Below are positions 26,225 through 35,533 of a DNA stretch of 64,000 nt, in pieces. The notes under the pieces were generated by a model. That model did no database searches and had not been told where the DNA came from. It was given only the letters and a program-made list of their open reading frames with translations. A program made the position numbers and the translations under genes. Source of the stretch: Vulcanimicrobiota bacterium. Its GTDB lineage: Bacteria > Vulcanimicrobiota > Xenobia > Xenobiales > JADMJV01. How positions within the stretch are numbered: the first letter of the stretch is position 1; every line of letters starts with the position of its first letter. The stretch is from positions 1 to 64,000 of the forward strand of contig JAHBVR010000006.1 of assembly GCA_019637395.1 (NCBI GenBank), read 5' to 3'.

Positions 26225-27175
26225 AATCTTGAACAGCGGCGGTGCTCAGGGCAAAGATTGTCCTCTGCGGCCCGCGGGATCAGCAATAGCGAGATCGCGT
26301 TTCATCTGGGAGTCGACGTGAAAACGGTCAGAAAGTGGCGAAGTCGGTTCAAATACTGGGGCCTTCAAGGACTGCGCGATGAAGAAAGGTCAGGGCGCCC
26401 TCGGGTTTTTGACTTCAAGGTGCGGCACGAGGTGTTCTCCCTGGTCGTGCAGACACCACCACGAGCCCTACAGCCGGTGGAGCCTGGACTTGCTCGCCAA
26501 AGCCCTGATAGATTGCAGGCTCGTATCAACGATTTCTGATTGAGACTTTGTCCTCTTGGCTGCGAGAGGCTGAGCTAAAGCCTCACAAGGTTCGCGGCTG
26601 GCTTAACAGCAACGATCCAGAGTTTCGGGCAAAGTGATCGAATTATAGATCTTTACTCGAAACCGCCGAAGAACTCTTCCGTTCGTTTTAAGCGTCGATG
26701 AAAAGACCAACATTCAGGCTCTGGAGCGAGTGCGCAAGGACCTCCGGCTTCTCGCGGCAGAGGCGCCGCGTGGAATGGAATATAAGCGCCACGGAGTCCT
26801 CAATCTTTGGCCTGCTTTTGACGTCCGCACCGGCCAAGTCGCCGGCGAGGTGGTGGAAAAAAACGACAGCAAGGCGTTCATTAGTTTCCCTCAAGAAAAT
26901 TTGAGACTTCACCCAAGGCGAAAATCTACCTGGTTCTTGACAACGGCTCAACCCATCGGCTTCATGAGACGATGTAGTTTATGCCCGAATCCCGGCTGCT
27001 GCTATACTTTTACGCCCACCCACGCGTCTTGGCTGAATCCAGATCGAGCTCTGGTTCAGTGCGCTCGGCAGACATAGCGCTTCATAAGGCCAGCTTCGAC
27101 AGTCTGGAGAAGCTCAGAGACAGGATTAACCGTTACATATCTCATCACAACGCAGAACTTGGTGAAACCTTATGA
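26225..27175 (+). pseudogene. IS630-family transposase remnant, frameshifted
   Basis: Pieces of an IS630/Tc1-like transposase in the right order but in different frames. An N-terminal helix-turn-helix, ARGISNSEIAFHLGV and VKTVRKWRSRFKYWGLQGL, is followed by GRPRVF (26258-26420). Then come SVDEKTNIQALERVRKDL (first Asp of DDE) and YKRHGVLNLWPAFDVRTGQV (26690-26850), KIYLVLDNGSTHRL (second Asp, near 26920-26960), FTPTHASWLNPD (near 27010-27045), and DSLEKLRDRINRYISHHN to the stop at 27175. Several frameshifts and stops (for example near 26540-26690) make it inactive. Confidence 0.8.
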
Positions 27176-27206
27176 GTGGACGACTAAAGGTAAGCTCCCT
27201 GACCGC

Positions 27207-27605
27207 TCAGCGCCAGGAAAGGCGGCGGCGTCGAAGCACTCTTCGGAGTTCCGAAAGCTGTCCGCTCATAAGCACGCACGGCTCATAGTAAGTCCTACCC
27301 CGGCTCCAATCGTATCGAGCCATCTGCCAGTCAGTTACCCTGCCCAGAGAGCGAAGACGGGCTAAGAGGCGGCAGGCTCTCCTTTCGTCGTCATCATCGT
27401 CGTCATAAACATCGTCTTCGTCGCAATGCTCGTCCGGTTCTAGAGGGCCGACAAACTTTTTGAACCAGCCTCCGCAAACTCGACGTCCACGTAGACAAAG
27501 TGTCCCCGCGCTCTGACCTGAAAATCGACCACCCGATCCGCCCAGTTCTCCCGTATATGCTTTAGCAGCTCTTGACCGACACAAGCACGCTCTCTTTGGA
27601 TCTGC
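27207..27605 (-). pseudogene. Remnant of a conserved hypothetical gene
   Basis: Leftward pieces in two frames: QELLKHIRENWADRVVDFQV then RARGHFVYVDVEFAE (27605 to about 27470), then WFKKFVGPLEPDEHCDEDD, a run of Asp, and RLLARLRSLGRVTDWQMARY, then YYEPCVLMSG. This looks like a soluble hypothetical protein of about 120 residues that I have seen beside mobile elements, with an ending of the form CRLxxxGxxxxWxxAxYxYSxxxYEPxxxxSG. I cannot name the family. Broken by at least one frameshift. Confidence 0.4.
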
Positions 27606-27702
27606 CGATGGATCGGCCCTTTTCGAGTTCAGCGGCTCCGCCTGCGGGGTATCTCAGGCATTCAACTCCCTTCGGGGTAGCATGAAGTGGGACGTTGCAC
27701 TA

Positions 27703-27950
27703 GCCGGACCAGTGCCAACGCCCCGGCCGCTTTTTCCTTAGACCATGGAAACTTTCGTGTGCAAAGCACAATTCGCACTACACAACCCGCCCAGGGAATG
27801 CGGAGACGCTCTGCCGACCACGCCACCGCCCCCCGGGCGGGGGCGACCTGGCACGCAGCTGGCTGGAAGACAGTGTAATGAATTTCACATTGCCGCTACG
27901 CCCGCTCCCAAGGGAGTCGGCGGCTCCAAACTGTAGGAGCGAAAAGGAAC
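27703..27950. repeat. Dispersed repeat, copy C
   Basis: The longest copy. It carries GCCGGACCAGTGCCAACG, CGGCCGCTTTTTCCTTAGAC and GCAAAGCACAATTCGCACTA, then CAACCCGCCCAGGGAATGCGG, CCGGGCGGGGGCGACCTGGC, ACGCAGCTGGCTGGAAGAC and GGGAGTCGGCGGCTCC. These match copies A and B block by block. It lies just downstream of the glycine-rich gene locus. Confidence 0.6.
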
Positions 27951-27973
27951 GATTTTCCGAGAGGCAAAAACAC

Positions 27974-28003
27974 AAAACCCCGGGGTTAGCCCAGGGTTTT
28001 GCG
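27974..28003 (-). terminator. Rho-independent terminator of the leftward glycine-rich gene
   Basis: Read leftward: AAAACCC...GGG, a CTAA loop, then CCC...GGGTTTT followed by GTGTTTTTGCC. It sits about 30 bases past the stop codon at 28032, where a terminator for the leftward gene should be. Confidence 0.6.
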
Positions 28004-28149
28004 TCAGTGTCAACCAGATTTTAGGACGAACTTATTGAGACTTTCTAAAGAAGTGGCGAACGTAGCCCCAGGTGTTACCGTAGCTACCACCATAACCGCC
28101 GGTGCTGACGCGAGGAGCGGAGACGGCGAGCCGGCGCCCATAAGCCCCG

Positions 28150-28505
28150 CGGTAACTTGCCCGCGTTGCCGGCGTTGCCCGCGTTACTGGCGTTACCGGC
28201 ATTGCCCGCATTGCCCGCATTGCCCTGCGATTGCCCGCGTTGCCCGCGTTGCCCGCGTTACCGGCGCGTTACCGGCGTTACCGGCATTGCCCGCATTGCC
28301 CGCGTTGTTTAGTATTGTCGGCATTGCCCGCATTGCCCGCATTGCCCGCATTGCCCGCATTGCCCGCGCGTTACGGCATTGCTCGCGCTGCCCGCGTTGC
28401 CCGCATTGCCCGCATTGCCCGCGTTACCGGCATTGCCCGCGTTGCCCGCGTTGCCCGCGTTGCCGGCGTTCACGGCATTGCCCGCGTTACCGGCGTTGCC
28501 CAGCT
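28150..28505. repeat. 9-bp tandem repeat array 1 (encodes Gly-Asn-Ala leftward)
   Basis: Units alternate among TTGCCCGCG, TTGCCCGCA, TTACCGGCG and TTACCGGCA on the plus strand, i.e. GGCAACGCGGGC or GGTAACGCCGGC leftward. Several 1-2-base indels (for example near 28226, 28263 and 28365) shift the frame inside the array. Confidence 0.85.
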
Positions 28506-29465
28506 AATGGCGCGTTACCGAGGCCCATCGCAGCGGGTTCACCATCATCTGGATGAGCTGCATCAACAGTTGGTAAAGCTGCTGCATCATCTGGCCTTCG
28601 GCGCCGCCCATTGCACCGGCCTCGCCCGCGCCGTGAGCACCACCAGCCGCACCAGCATTACCGGCGTTTTGCATTGCCAGCCGCACCCGCACCACCGCCG
28701 CCTTTCAATGTTGCTGCCCAGGTCGCCGTTTTTTGGATAGCGCTGATAGCGCGATCATACTTGGCCTTATCTTTAACGGAGTTGCCACCCAGCATATCTT
28801 TGCCGTCTGCTCCGGAAACCTGACCCAGATCCGGTGCTGCGCTTGAGGGCGGTGGAGATGGCGCCGAGGGGTCTGCACGTCCTTGTCGCCGACGCCGCCG
28901 CTGAGAGATCCTGGTTGCCGGTCGCTTCGAGAACTTTCTTGCTGGCCGTTGTCATAGTTGCCACCCGCATTCTTGGGCGCGCGAGGCGACCAGAGCGAAG
29001 GTCGCGGCCTGTTGGCGGCGCGGGTCACCCGGAATTTGTCGGCGTAGATGACGTCCAGATTGCGGCTCATCTCGCCGCGTACCCCCGAGGCGACCACCAC
29101 CGGCGTAGAACTCAGCGGCGTAGCCTTCGACGAGTGCTGGCGCGAGCCTGGGCCGTGGGGATGGCGCCGCTGGCGGTGATTTTGCCGTTGTTGACGCTGC
29201 TGCCCTGGTCGACGGCACGATGTAGCGCTGCAGGCCGTCGTTGCCGGACTGGCGGAAAGAGGGGTCAGATTGGCCGAACCCGCCGGTAGCGCCACCACCG
29301 TAGGGCACCGCTTATGCCGCTGGCACCACCCGTAGCCCCGCCACCGTAGGCACCACCGCCACCGCCGACAGCACCACCGCCGCCAACAGCACCACCGCCG
29401 CCGTAGGCGCCACTACCGCTCCATCGCGCCGGCCCACCGCCGCCGCCATACGCACCACCTGCGCC

Positions 29466-29735
29466 ACCCGCGTTACCGGCATTGCCCGCGTTACCGGCGT
29501 TGCCCGCGTTACCGGCATTTGTTGGCTGGCGTTGCCCGCGTTACCGACGTTGCCCGCGTTACCGGCGTTGCCCGCGTTACCGGCGCGTCTGCGTTATCGG
29601 CATTAACCGCAGCACGGTATTGCCCGCGTTAATGGCATTGCCCGCGTTACCGGCGTTGTTCGCGTTACCGGCGTCCGCGTTACCGGCGTTGCCCGCGTTA
29701 CCGGCGTTGCCCGCGTTACCGGCGTTGCCGATGGC
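29466..29735. repeat. 9-bp tandem repeat array 2 (encodes Gly-Asn-Ala leftward)
   Basis: Same 9-bp unit family as array 1, in frame with the intact 5' part of the leftward gene down to about 29580, then interrupted by a variant block around 29581-29625. Confidence 0.85.
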
Positions 29736-30038
29736 ACCGTTGCCAGCGCCCAGGGCGCCCTGCCAGCCCTGCGACATCTGAGCTACGATTTGGAGAAGAG
29801 CCTGCAAGATGCCCATCATTTGCTGCATACCGGCCTGGCCGGTTCCACCGACACCACCGACACCGCCGAAGCCACCGAAACCGCCCAATCCAGTGGTGCC
29901 GAGGCCGCCGCCCAATCCGCCGCCGTAAAGGCTGCCGAAACCGGACAGGTCGTAGCCGTTCGCGGCCGAGGGGAAGTTCGCGCCGAGGTTGGTGATACCG
30001 CCGTTACCGATTCCGATTGCGCTCATACCGTATGCCAT

Positions 30039-30289
30039 CTTGTAGGTCCTCCTAGTTGCTTGCTGACAATTTATCTGACGGGCTCAGATTACCGCGGTCG
30101 GGAGAATTCGAGAGAAAAGGGACCCCTTTTTTGTGAACAAGCTGTAAACAGAAGGCTAAATGAGTTCGGCTAAAACACTTCTAAAACAATGTAAACGCCA
30201 GTTTTTAAGCCGTTTTTCGCATAGCTCTCAGATGTGAACAAATTATGACGAACAAATCGCCCCTAGACAAGAACCTGGACCGGAGTGAC
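30039..30289. other. Spacer upstream of the glycine-rich gene and downstream of lhr
   Basis: About 250 bases with no supported gene. It holds the ribosome binding site of the leftward gene (AGGAGGA at about 30046-30052) and must hold its promoter, which I cannot fix. The frame at 30245-30448 (plus) is antisense to lhr. Confidence 0.5.
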
Positions 30290-33200
30290 TTACTTGGTGA
30301 CCCGTCCGAGTACCATGAGCCCGGTGTAATCATCGCGAAAACCCTGCGCCCGCAAGCTTTCCGTCCACTTGCTGGCGAGGGCGCTCTCCCCGTCGATTTC
30401 CTGGATGCGCAGAGACTTGCCTTTAACCTGATCGGCCAGCTTGACTAAAGCGTGTGCGGCCCAGGCGGCCAACTGGGCGTCCTCCATGGCTGGAAAGGAT
30501 GCCAACTTACGCATCCCCTTCTCTAAAAACAGGCACGGCTTGCCGTCGGCCAGCACTACCCTGGCCCCGGCCACGCGCCGCGGTCGCCCTCCGCTTTCCG
30601 GCCAGGCCAACAATCCGCCGTAAGGTTGGGCCGGATCGACAGCGGATAAAACCACGCCCCGGTCGGATTCTTCCGGCGTATCATCCCAGGCCGGTTGCTC
30701 CTGGCGAGATTGACGCAGTTGGTCGACGGCTCCCGCCCAGGCGAACTGGGCGGCGCTCAGGCCCTCCACAAAGTAACCGCGGCGGATCTTGCCCGACTCT
30801 TCCATTGCCCGCAACACTTGATAAAGGGGCTGGAAAGGTCCGGCCAGGGGTTCCACCTGGACTACCTCGCGGCTGACCACGCCATAACGGTCCAACAAGG
30901 TTTGAGCCCAGGCATGCAAGCGCTGGGTGGGTGTGACCCGCGAACTCTCTTCCAGCAACTGGCCAACCAGCGCCCAGCGTCCCCCCAGGGTAGGCGTCTT
31001 GGTGCGCGATGGAGCCTGGCCCAGCGAACGCAGAGGAGCAAACAGGTCGTTGGTCAAGAGACCGCTCCAAATCAGGTCCTGCATCGCCTCTTCCAGCTCG
31101 GCGGCTTTGTACTCTTCACGCAGAGCCCCGCGAATTTCCATCAGGAAGCAGGCCCCGCGCCGTTCCAAGAAGTCCACAATGGCCCTGTGCACGCCCGCCA
31201 GTTCCGAGTGGTCGGGAGGTTGCAGCAAAAGGTGGGCCCGCTCGCGCCGGCACAATACGATCTTACCATCACGGTTTCCGAGCGTGCCGCTGCCCACCCA
31301 GACGATTTCGCCCAACTGGCCCAGATCGTCGAGCTGGCGGGGGTGAAAGTGAGCCAGCCGGACCGGCAGAATGCTCTTTTCCAGCTCCACAAAACTGAGT
31401 GGCAACCCCTCCAACTGGGCCACCACCTCGATCAGCCGGCTGGCTGAGGTGTGCCAACGATACAAAAAGCGTGCCAGGGCGGCGCTTTCCACCGGCGCCA
31501 CCTGGCCACGAAGTTTGGCCAGCGTGCGCCGTCGCCAGCGCCGCAAGAATTCCGGGTCGCACCACTCCCGCTCCACACCCCCGGGCCGAAAGTCGCCGAA
31601 CTGGAGCTGCTGCCGGTGCACCATCGCCTCTAGCAGCGGTTGCACATGGGATGGGAGCAACCCGAAGCGCCGGCAAACCTGGCGCAGCACAAAAGGCCCG
31701 TGAGTGCGGGCATAGCGGCCCAACAAAGTCTCCATGGGATGAAGGGCTTCGTCCAGAAACGCTTGAGGCAGGCCGTTGGGCGGCTGCACGCCCAGACCGT
31801 CACGGTAGAGAGCCACATCCTCCACCGCCACCCAGCGGGTTTCTCCGCACAGGCGCAAACGCACGGCCCGGCGGGCTCTCTCAAGTTCCTGCAGCCAGGC
31901 GGATGGGTCCTGACTGCAACGTGCCGCTATCTCTGCGGGTGTGAGGTCGCCCAGGAAACGTAGTAAATTATGCAGGTCGTCGGGATGGCGGGCGTGCCGC
32001 TCCGGGTTGAGGCGCTGCAGCTCCTCTTCCAGTTCGTCGAGCACGGCGGCGTCGAGCAACTCGCGCAGTTCTTCATTGCCCAACAATTCGGCCAGCAAGT
32101 TGCGGTCCAGAGTGAGCGCCTGGGCTTTGCGCTCGGCCAGCGGCGCGTCGCCCTGATATAAGTAGGCGGCCACATAAGAGAACACCAGCGAACGGGCAAA
32201 AGGCGACGGGCTATTGGTCTCCACCGAGTGCAGGCGAATCTTGCGCCCCCGCAACTGGCGCAGCAACTCTTTCAGGGCCGGCACATCAAAGGTGTCCTGC
32301 AAGCAGCTGCGATAAGTTTCCAGCACGATCGGAAAGCTGGGAAACTGGCGGGCCACCGCCAGCAGGTTCTGAGCGCGCAGGCGCTGCGCCCAGAGAGGCG
32401 TGCGCTGGCCGGGCAGCCGGCGCGGCAGCAGCAACGCGCGCCCGGCATTCTCGCGGAATTGGGCGCCGAACATGGCCGAATGGCCCACCTGCTCGACCAG
32501 CAAATCCTGCAGCTCTTCAGGGTCCAGAGCCAGATCCGGCAAGTCGGGCAACTCGTCCACGTCGGCAAAACGCAACACGATACCGTCGTCGGTCCAAAGC
32601 GCCTGTACCTCGAATCCCACCTGAGCGGCCAGTTTGGCCTCCAAGGCCAGGGCCCAAGGGGCGTGCACGCGCGACCCAAAAGAAGAGAGGATACACACCC
32701 GCCAATCGCCGATTTCGTCCCGAAAGCGCTCGATAGTGATAGCTCGATCGGTGGGTAAAGTGCCGGTAGCGGCTTTCTGTTCCTCTATGTAACGCACCAG
32801 ATTTCCCGCCGCCAGCGGGTCCAATCCATACTGGGACTGTAAAACCAGGCGAGCATCGCCGCGTTCACCCATGTCCCGAAGGAAAGCGCCGATGGCCTGG
32901 CCCACTTCGATGGACCGGCCCGGCCCGTCGCCCCTCCAGAAAGGCATTCTTCCCGGCTCTCCCGGGGCGGGACTGACGTAGACCGTGTCGCGGGTGATCT
33001 CCTCGATACGCCAGGTGGTGGCTCCCAACAAGAAATTCTGGCCGGCGCGCACTTCGTGCACCATCTCTTCGTCGAGTTCGCCCACGCGCGGACCGCCATG
33101 TCCCATGATCACTCGATAGAGCCCGCGATCGGGAATGGTGCCGCCATTGACCATGGCCAACGTGCGCGAGCCTTTGCGGGCGGTTAAAAGGTCACTGTCC

Positions 33201-34696
33201 CGGTCCCAGTTGATACGCGGTTTGAGTTCGGCGAAATCGTGGCTGGGATAGCGCCCCGAGAGCATATCCAGCACCTCGATAAGCATTTCCCGCGAAAGGC
33301 GGGCGTAGTTGGGACTGCGCAGCACAATCTGGTGCAACTCAGGCACAGAATAGTCGCGCTGACTGATCATGGCCACCAACTGTTGAGCCAGCACGTCCAG
33401 CGGATTCTCCGGGACCTGCAGCGGCTCCAACCGGCCCTCGCGCATACGCCGGGCCACCACCGCGCATTCCAGCAGATCCCCCCGGTGCTTGGGAAAAATT
33501 CGGCCGATACTGGTCTGGCCCACGCCGTGCCCGGCCCGGCCAACCCTTTGCAGGCCGCGGGCCACGGAGCCGGGCGATTCCACCATGATCACCAGGTCGA
33601 CCGCCCCCATGTCGATGCCCAGCTCCAGGGAACTGGTGGCCACCAGTGCTTTCAACTGGCCACCCTTAAGCATTTCTTCGATCTGCAGGCGCTCCTGGTG
33701 GGAAACCGAGCCATGGTGAGAGCGCACCACCTCCGATCCGGCCAGTTCGTTCAGACGCAAGGCCAGCCGCTCGCATAGACCACGGCTATTCACAAAGAGA
33801 ATGGTGCTGCGGTGCTGCTCGATCAACTGCAGCAGGTGTGGATAAATCGAGGACCAGAGCGTGCCCGCCCCCTCCGCCGCCATGCCGTGGCCCATGCCGC
33901 CGCCCTGGCGCAGCTTCTCCTCGGCCATCATCTGGCCTAAAATCGATCTCCGCGGTTCGGAAGCAGGAGTCTGAGGATTTTCCATATCTTCGACCGGGAC
34001 GACAATCTGCAAATCCAGGCGAGGAGGCTCGAGCGTATTGACCACTTCGACCGGCCGCACGCCACCTAGGAAGCGCGCCACCGTATCGACCGGATCAACG
34101 GTAGCCGAGAGACCGATGCGTTGCGGCTCTTTTTCACAAATCTCGGCCAATCGCTCCAGGCTCAGAGACAGGTGAGCTCCTCGCTTGGTGGGAGCCAGCG
34201 AGTGAATCTCGTCGACGATCACGGTCTCCAGGTGCTTCAGAGTCGCGTGCATTTGACTGCCCAGCATGAGATAAAGCGATTCGGGCGTGGTCACCAGAAT
34301 TTCCGCCGGCTGGCGCAACTGAGCGGCTCGCTCCTTGGTAGAAGTATCGCCGGTGCGCACGGCGATGGTGGGACGGCGACTGGGACGGCCCAGGCGTTCG
34401 GCGTACTGCACGATACCGGCCAGCGGGGCGCGCAGATTGCGTTCGATGTCGTAAACCAGAGCTTTCAGCGGACTCACATAGAGCACACGCGTGACTGGTT
34501 CGCGCTCAGGTCTTTCGATCAAACGATCCAGACAAGCCAAAAAGGCCGCCAACGTTTTACCGCTGCCCGTAGGGGCGAGCAGCAAGGCGTTGCGGCCACT
34601 GGCGATCAGGGGCCAGCCCCGGCTTTGCACCGCGGTGGCTTGCGCAAAGTTGCTCTCAAACCAGGCCGTAGTAGCCGGACCAAAGACATTCTCCAA
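30290..34696 (-). CDS. lhr: Lhr-type ATP-dependent DNA/RNA helicase, long form
   Basis: Superfamily 2 3'-5' helicase implicated in DNA repair and RNA-DNA unwinding. Seen: Q-motif area, Walker A APTGSGKT (41-48), TTPESLY, the DEIH box in VDEIHSLAPTKRGAHLSLSL, SAT, then motif VI QRVGRAGHGVGQTSIGR, a winged-helix/Lhr core, and a long C-terminal extension (to 1468 residues) as in full-length bacterial Lhr. Intact. The ATG at 34696 is 2 bases after the stop of the caleosin-like gene, so the two are co-transcribed. Confidence 0.93.
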   Translation of the reverse strand: MENVFGPATTAWFESNFAQATAVQSRGWPLIASGRNALLLAPTGSGKTLAAFLACLDRLIERPEREPVTRVLYVSPLKALVYDIERNLRAPLAGIVQYAERLGRPSRRPTIAVRTGDTSTKERAAQLRQPAEILVTTPESLYLMLGSQMHATLKHLETVIVDEIHSLAPTKRGAHLSLSLERLAEICEKEPQRIGLSATVDPVDTVARFLGGVRPVEVVNTLEPPRLDLQIVVPVEDMENPQTPASEPRRSILGQMMAEEKLRQGGGMGHGMAAEGAGTLWSSIYPHLLQLIEQHRSTILFVNSRGLCERLALRLNELAGSEVVRSHHGSVSHQERLQIEEMLKGGQLKALVATSSLELGIDMGAVDLVIMVESPGSVARGLQRVGRAGHGVGQTSIGRIFPKHRGDLLECAVVARRMREGRLEPLQVPENPLDVLAQQLVAMISQRDYSVPELHQIVLRSPNYARLSREMLIEVLDMLSGRYPSHDFAELKPRINWDRDSDLLTARKGSRTLAMVNGGTIPDRGLYRVIMGHGGPRVGELDEEMVHEVRAGQNFLLGATTWRIEEITRDTVYVSPAPGEPGRMPFWRGDGPGRSIEVGQAIGAFLRDMGERGDARLVLQSQYGLDPLAAGNLVRYIEEQKAATGTLPTDRAITIERFRDEIGDWRVCILSSFGSRVHAPWALALEAKLAAQVGFEVQALWTDDGIVLRFADVDELPDLPDLALDPEELQDLLVEQVGHSAMFGAQFRENAGRALLLPRRLPGQRTPLWAQRLRAQNLLAVARQFPSFPIVLETYRSCLQDTFDVPALKELLRQLRGRKIRLHSVETNSPSPFARSLVFSYVAAYLYQGDAPLAERKAQALTLDRNLLAELLGNEELRELLDAAVLDELEEELQRLNPERHARHPDDLHNLLRFLGDLTPAEIAARCSQDPSAWLQELERARRAVRLRLCGETRWVAVEDVALYRDGLGVQPPNGLPQAFLDEALHPMETLLGRYARTHGPFVLRQVCRRFGLLPSHVQPLLEAMVHRQQLQFGDFRPGGVEREWCDPEFLRRWRRRTLAKLRGQVAPVESAALARFLYRWHTSASRLIEVVAQLEGLPLSFVELEKSILPVRLAHFHPRQLDDLGQLGEIVWVGSGTLGNRDGKIVLCRRERAHLLLQPPDHSELAGVHRAIVDFLERRGACFLMEIRGALREEYKAAELEEAMQDLIWSGLLTNDLFAPLRSLGQAPSRTKTPTLGGRWALVGQLLEESSRVTPTQRLHAWAQTLLDRYGVVSREVVQVEPLAGPFQPLYQVLRAMEESGKIRRGYFVEGLSAAQFAWAGAVDQLRQSRQEQPAWDDTPEESDRGVVLSAVDPAQPYGGLLAWPESGGRPRRVAGARVVLADGKPCLFLEKGMRKLASFPAMEDAQLAAWAAHALVKLADQVKGKSLRIQEIDGESALASKWTESLRAQGFRDDYTGLMVLGRVTK

Positions 34697-34698
34697 AA

Positions 34699-35469
34699 TC
34701 AGTCGGTTTGTTTCTGGCGCTCGAACATGCCCAGGATGCTCTTGCCTAAAGCAAAGAAGCCGACCTTGGGTTTCTCCCAGTTCTCGGGAAACTGATTGTT
34801 CTTGAAGACACGGCTCAGATCTTCCTTGGTCAGGTATTTCTGGCCATCCTCATCCTTCTTCCCGAAGACATTGAGCAGAATCGAGTATTCGGCGATACCG
34901 AACTTGCGACCGCTCTCACCGGGGTCGGCTTCCACCTGCTTCTTGTTGGCGTCAGCCAGGTCGTTGGCGGTCACTCGCCGGCCGTCGGAGCTGAAGCTGA
35001 GCAGACGGTCCAGGTTCTCCTGGTTGAAACCTTTGCGCAGAGTGCCGGAGTCGCCGGTGTGCATCAGCGAGCTCTTGGGCAGGTCGAGAACGTTGATCTT
35101 ATCGATGCACATGGCGTGCATGAATCCGGAAATGCCGCCGGTAGGAGCTCCGGCCAGTTGGGCCGCCACCCGCTTGATACCAAGCATGGCGCCTTCGCGC
35201 AGCCCGAAGGTGACGCCGGTGGCCTTCAGCGCATGGCGCAAATCTTTCATAGAAACATTACCGTTGCTGTCGACCTTGACCATATCGTTATTGATCACGG
35301 TACGCCACCAGGGGCAGGGAATCAAGGCCGCCTTTGGGTTATTCAGCTTATCGCTGAGCCCGGCGGGGTCGGTGCTGTCGACCGGTGGCTGGGGAGCCTG
35401 CTCTCCCTGCTTCGGCGCGGTCGGGGCAGGCTGGCGATGGAACGGGCAGCCTTTAGCCTGGATTATCAT
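34699..35469 (-). CDS. Caleosin-like EF-hand protein
   Basis: 256 residues, no signal peptide. Caleosins are lipid-droplet/ER haem peroxygenases with an N-terminal EF-hand, known mainly from plants, algae and fungi. Seen: an EF-hand-like loop DSNGNVSMKDLRHALKATG (67-85), then a moderately hydrophobic stretch, the signature-like MHTGDSGTLRKGFNQENLDR (136-155; caleosins have HGSDSGxxD...F), VTANDLADANKKQ (caleosin LTLDELxxMTEGNR), and a C-terminal YSILLNVFGKKDEDGQKYL then KEDLSRVF (caleosin LAKDEDGFLSKEAVR). His137 aligns with a conserved haem-region His. The hydrophobic knot is weak. GAGGGA lies 8 bases before the ATG. Activity is inferred only. Confidence 0.65.
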   Translation of the reverse strand: MIIQAKGCPFHRQPAPTAPKQGEQAPQPPVDSTDPAGLSDKLNNPKAALIPCPWWRTVINNDMVKVDSNGNVSMKDLRHALKATGVTFGLREGAMLGIKRVAAQLAGAPTGGISGFMHAMCIDKINVLDLPKSSLMHTGDSGTLRKGFNQENLDRLLSFSSDGRRVTANDLADANKKQVEADPGESGRKFGIAEYSILLNVFGKKDEDGQKYLTKEDLSRVFKNNQFPENWEKPKVGFFALGKSILGMFERQKQTD

Positions 35470-35533
35470 GGGACGGTCCCTCTTTCACTCTGTGTGTCTT
35501 TTACAAGGGTAGGTCAGAAGTCTGAAAAGGACC

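Larger units (their letters stand above)
28032..30038 (-). pseudogene. Glycine-rich protein with Gly-Asn-Ala arrays and Q/M/L-rich helices, frame-disrupted; harpin-like organisation
   Basis: A leftward gene with a strong start: AGGAGGA 8 bases before ATG 30038. The intact 5' frame (153 codons) gives MAYGMSAIGIG, a Gly-rich stretch, an amphipathic helix QAGMQQMMGILQALLQIVAQ, then a (GNA)n array. Further on, in shifting frames, come GGAYGGGG repeats, DPSFRQSGNDGLQRYIVP, DVIYADKFRVTRAAN and DMLGGNSVKDKAKYDRAISA. A second helix GQMMQQLYQLLMQLIQMM, a second GNA array, and the tail GSYGNTWGYVRHFFRKSQ to the TAA at 28032 follow. The arrays are 9-bp units at about 29466-29735 and 28150-28505. The frame breaks at several 1-2-base indels. 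Gly-rich, Cys-poor proteins with short Gln/Leu/Met helices resemble harpins such as PopA. That comparison is inference. Confidence 0.55.

Noticed and set aside
27999-28740. Plus-strand frames rich in Ala-Leu-Pro repeats
   Set aside because: They are the antisense of the Gly-Asn-Ala arrays; the minus strand has the start signal, terminator and non-repeat coding sequence.
28150-29735. CRISPR-like repetitive arrays
   Set aside because: The unit is a 9-bp contiguous repeat without unique spacers, and no cas genes are present.
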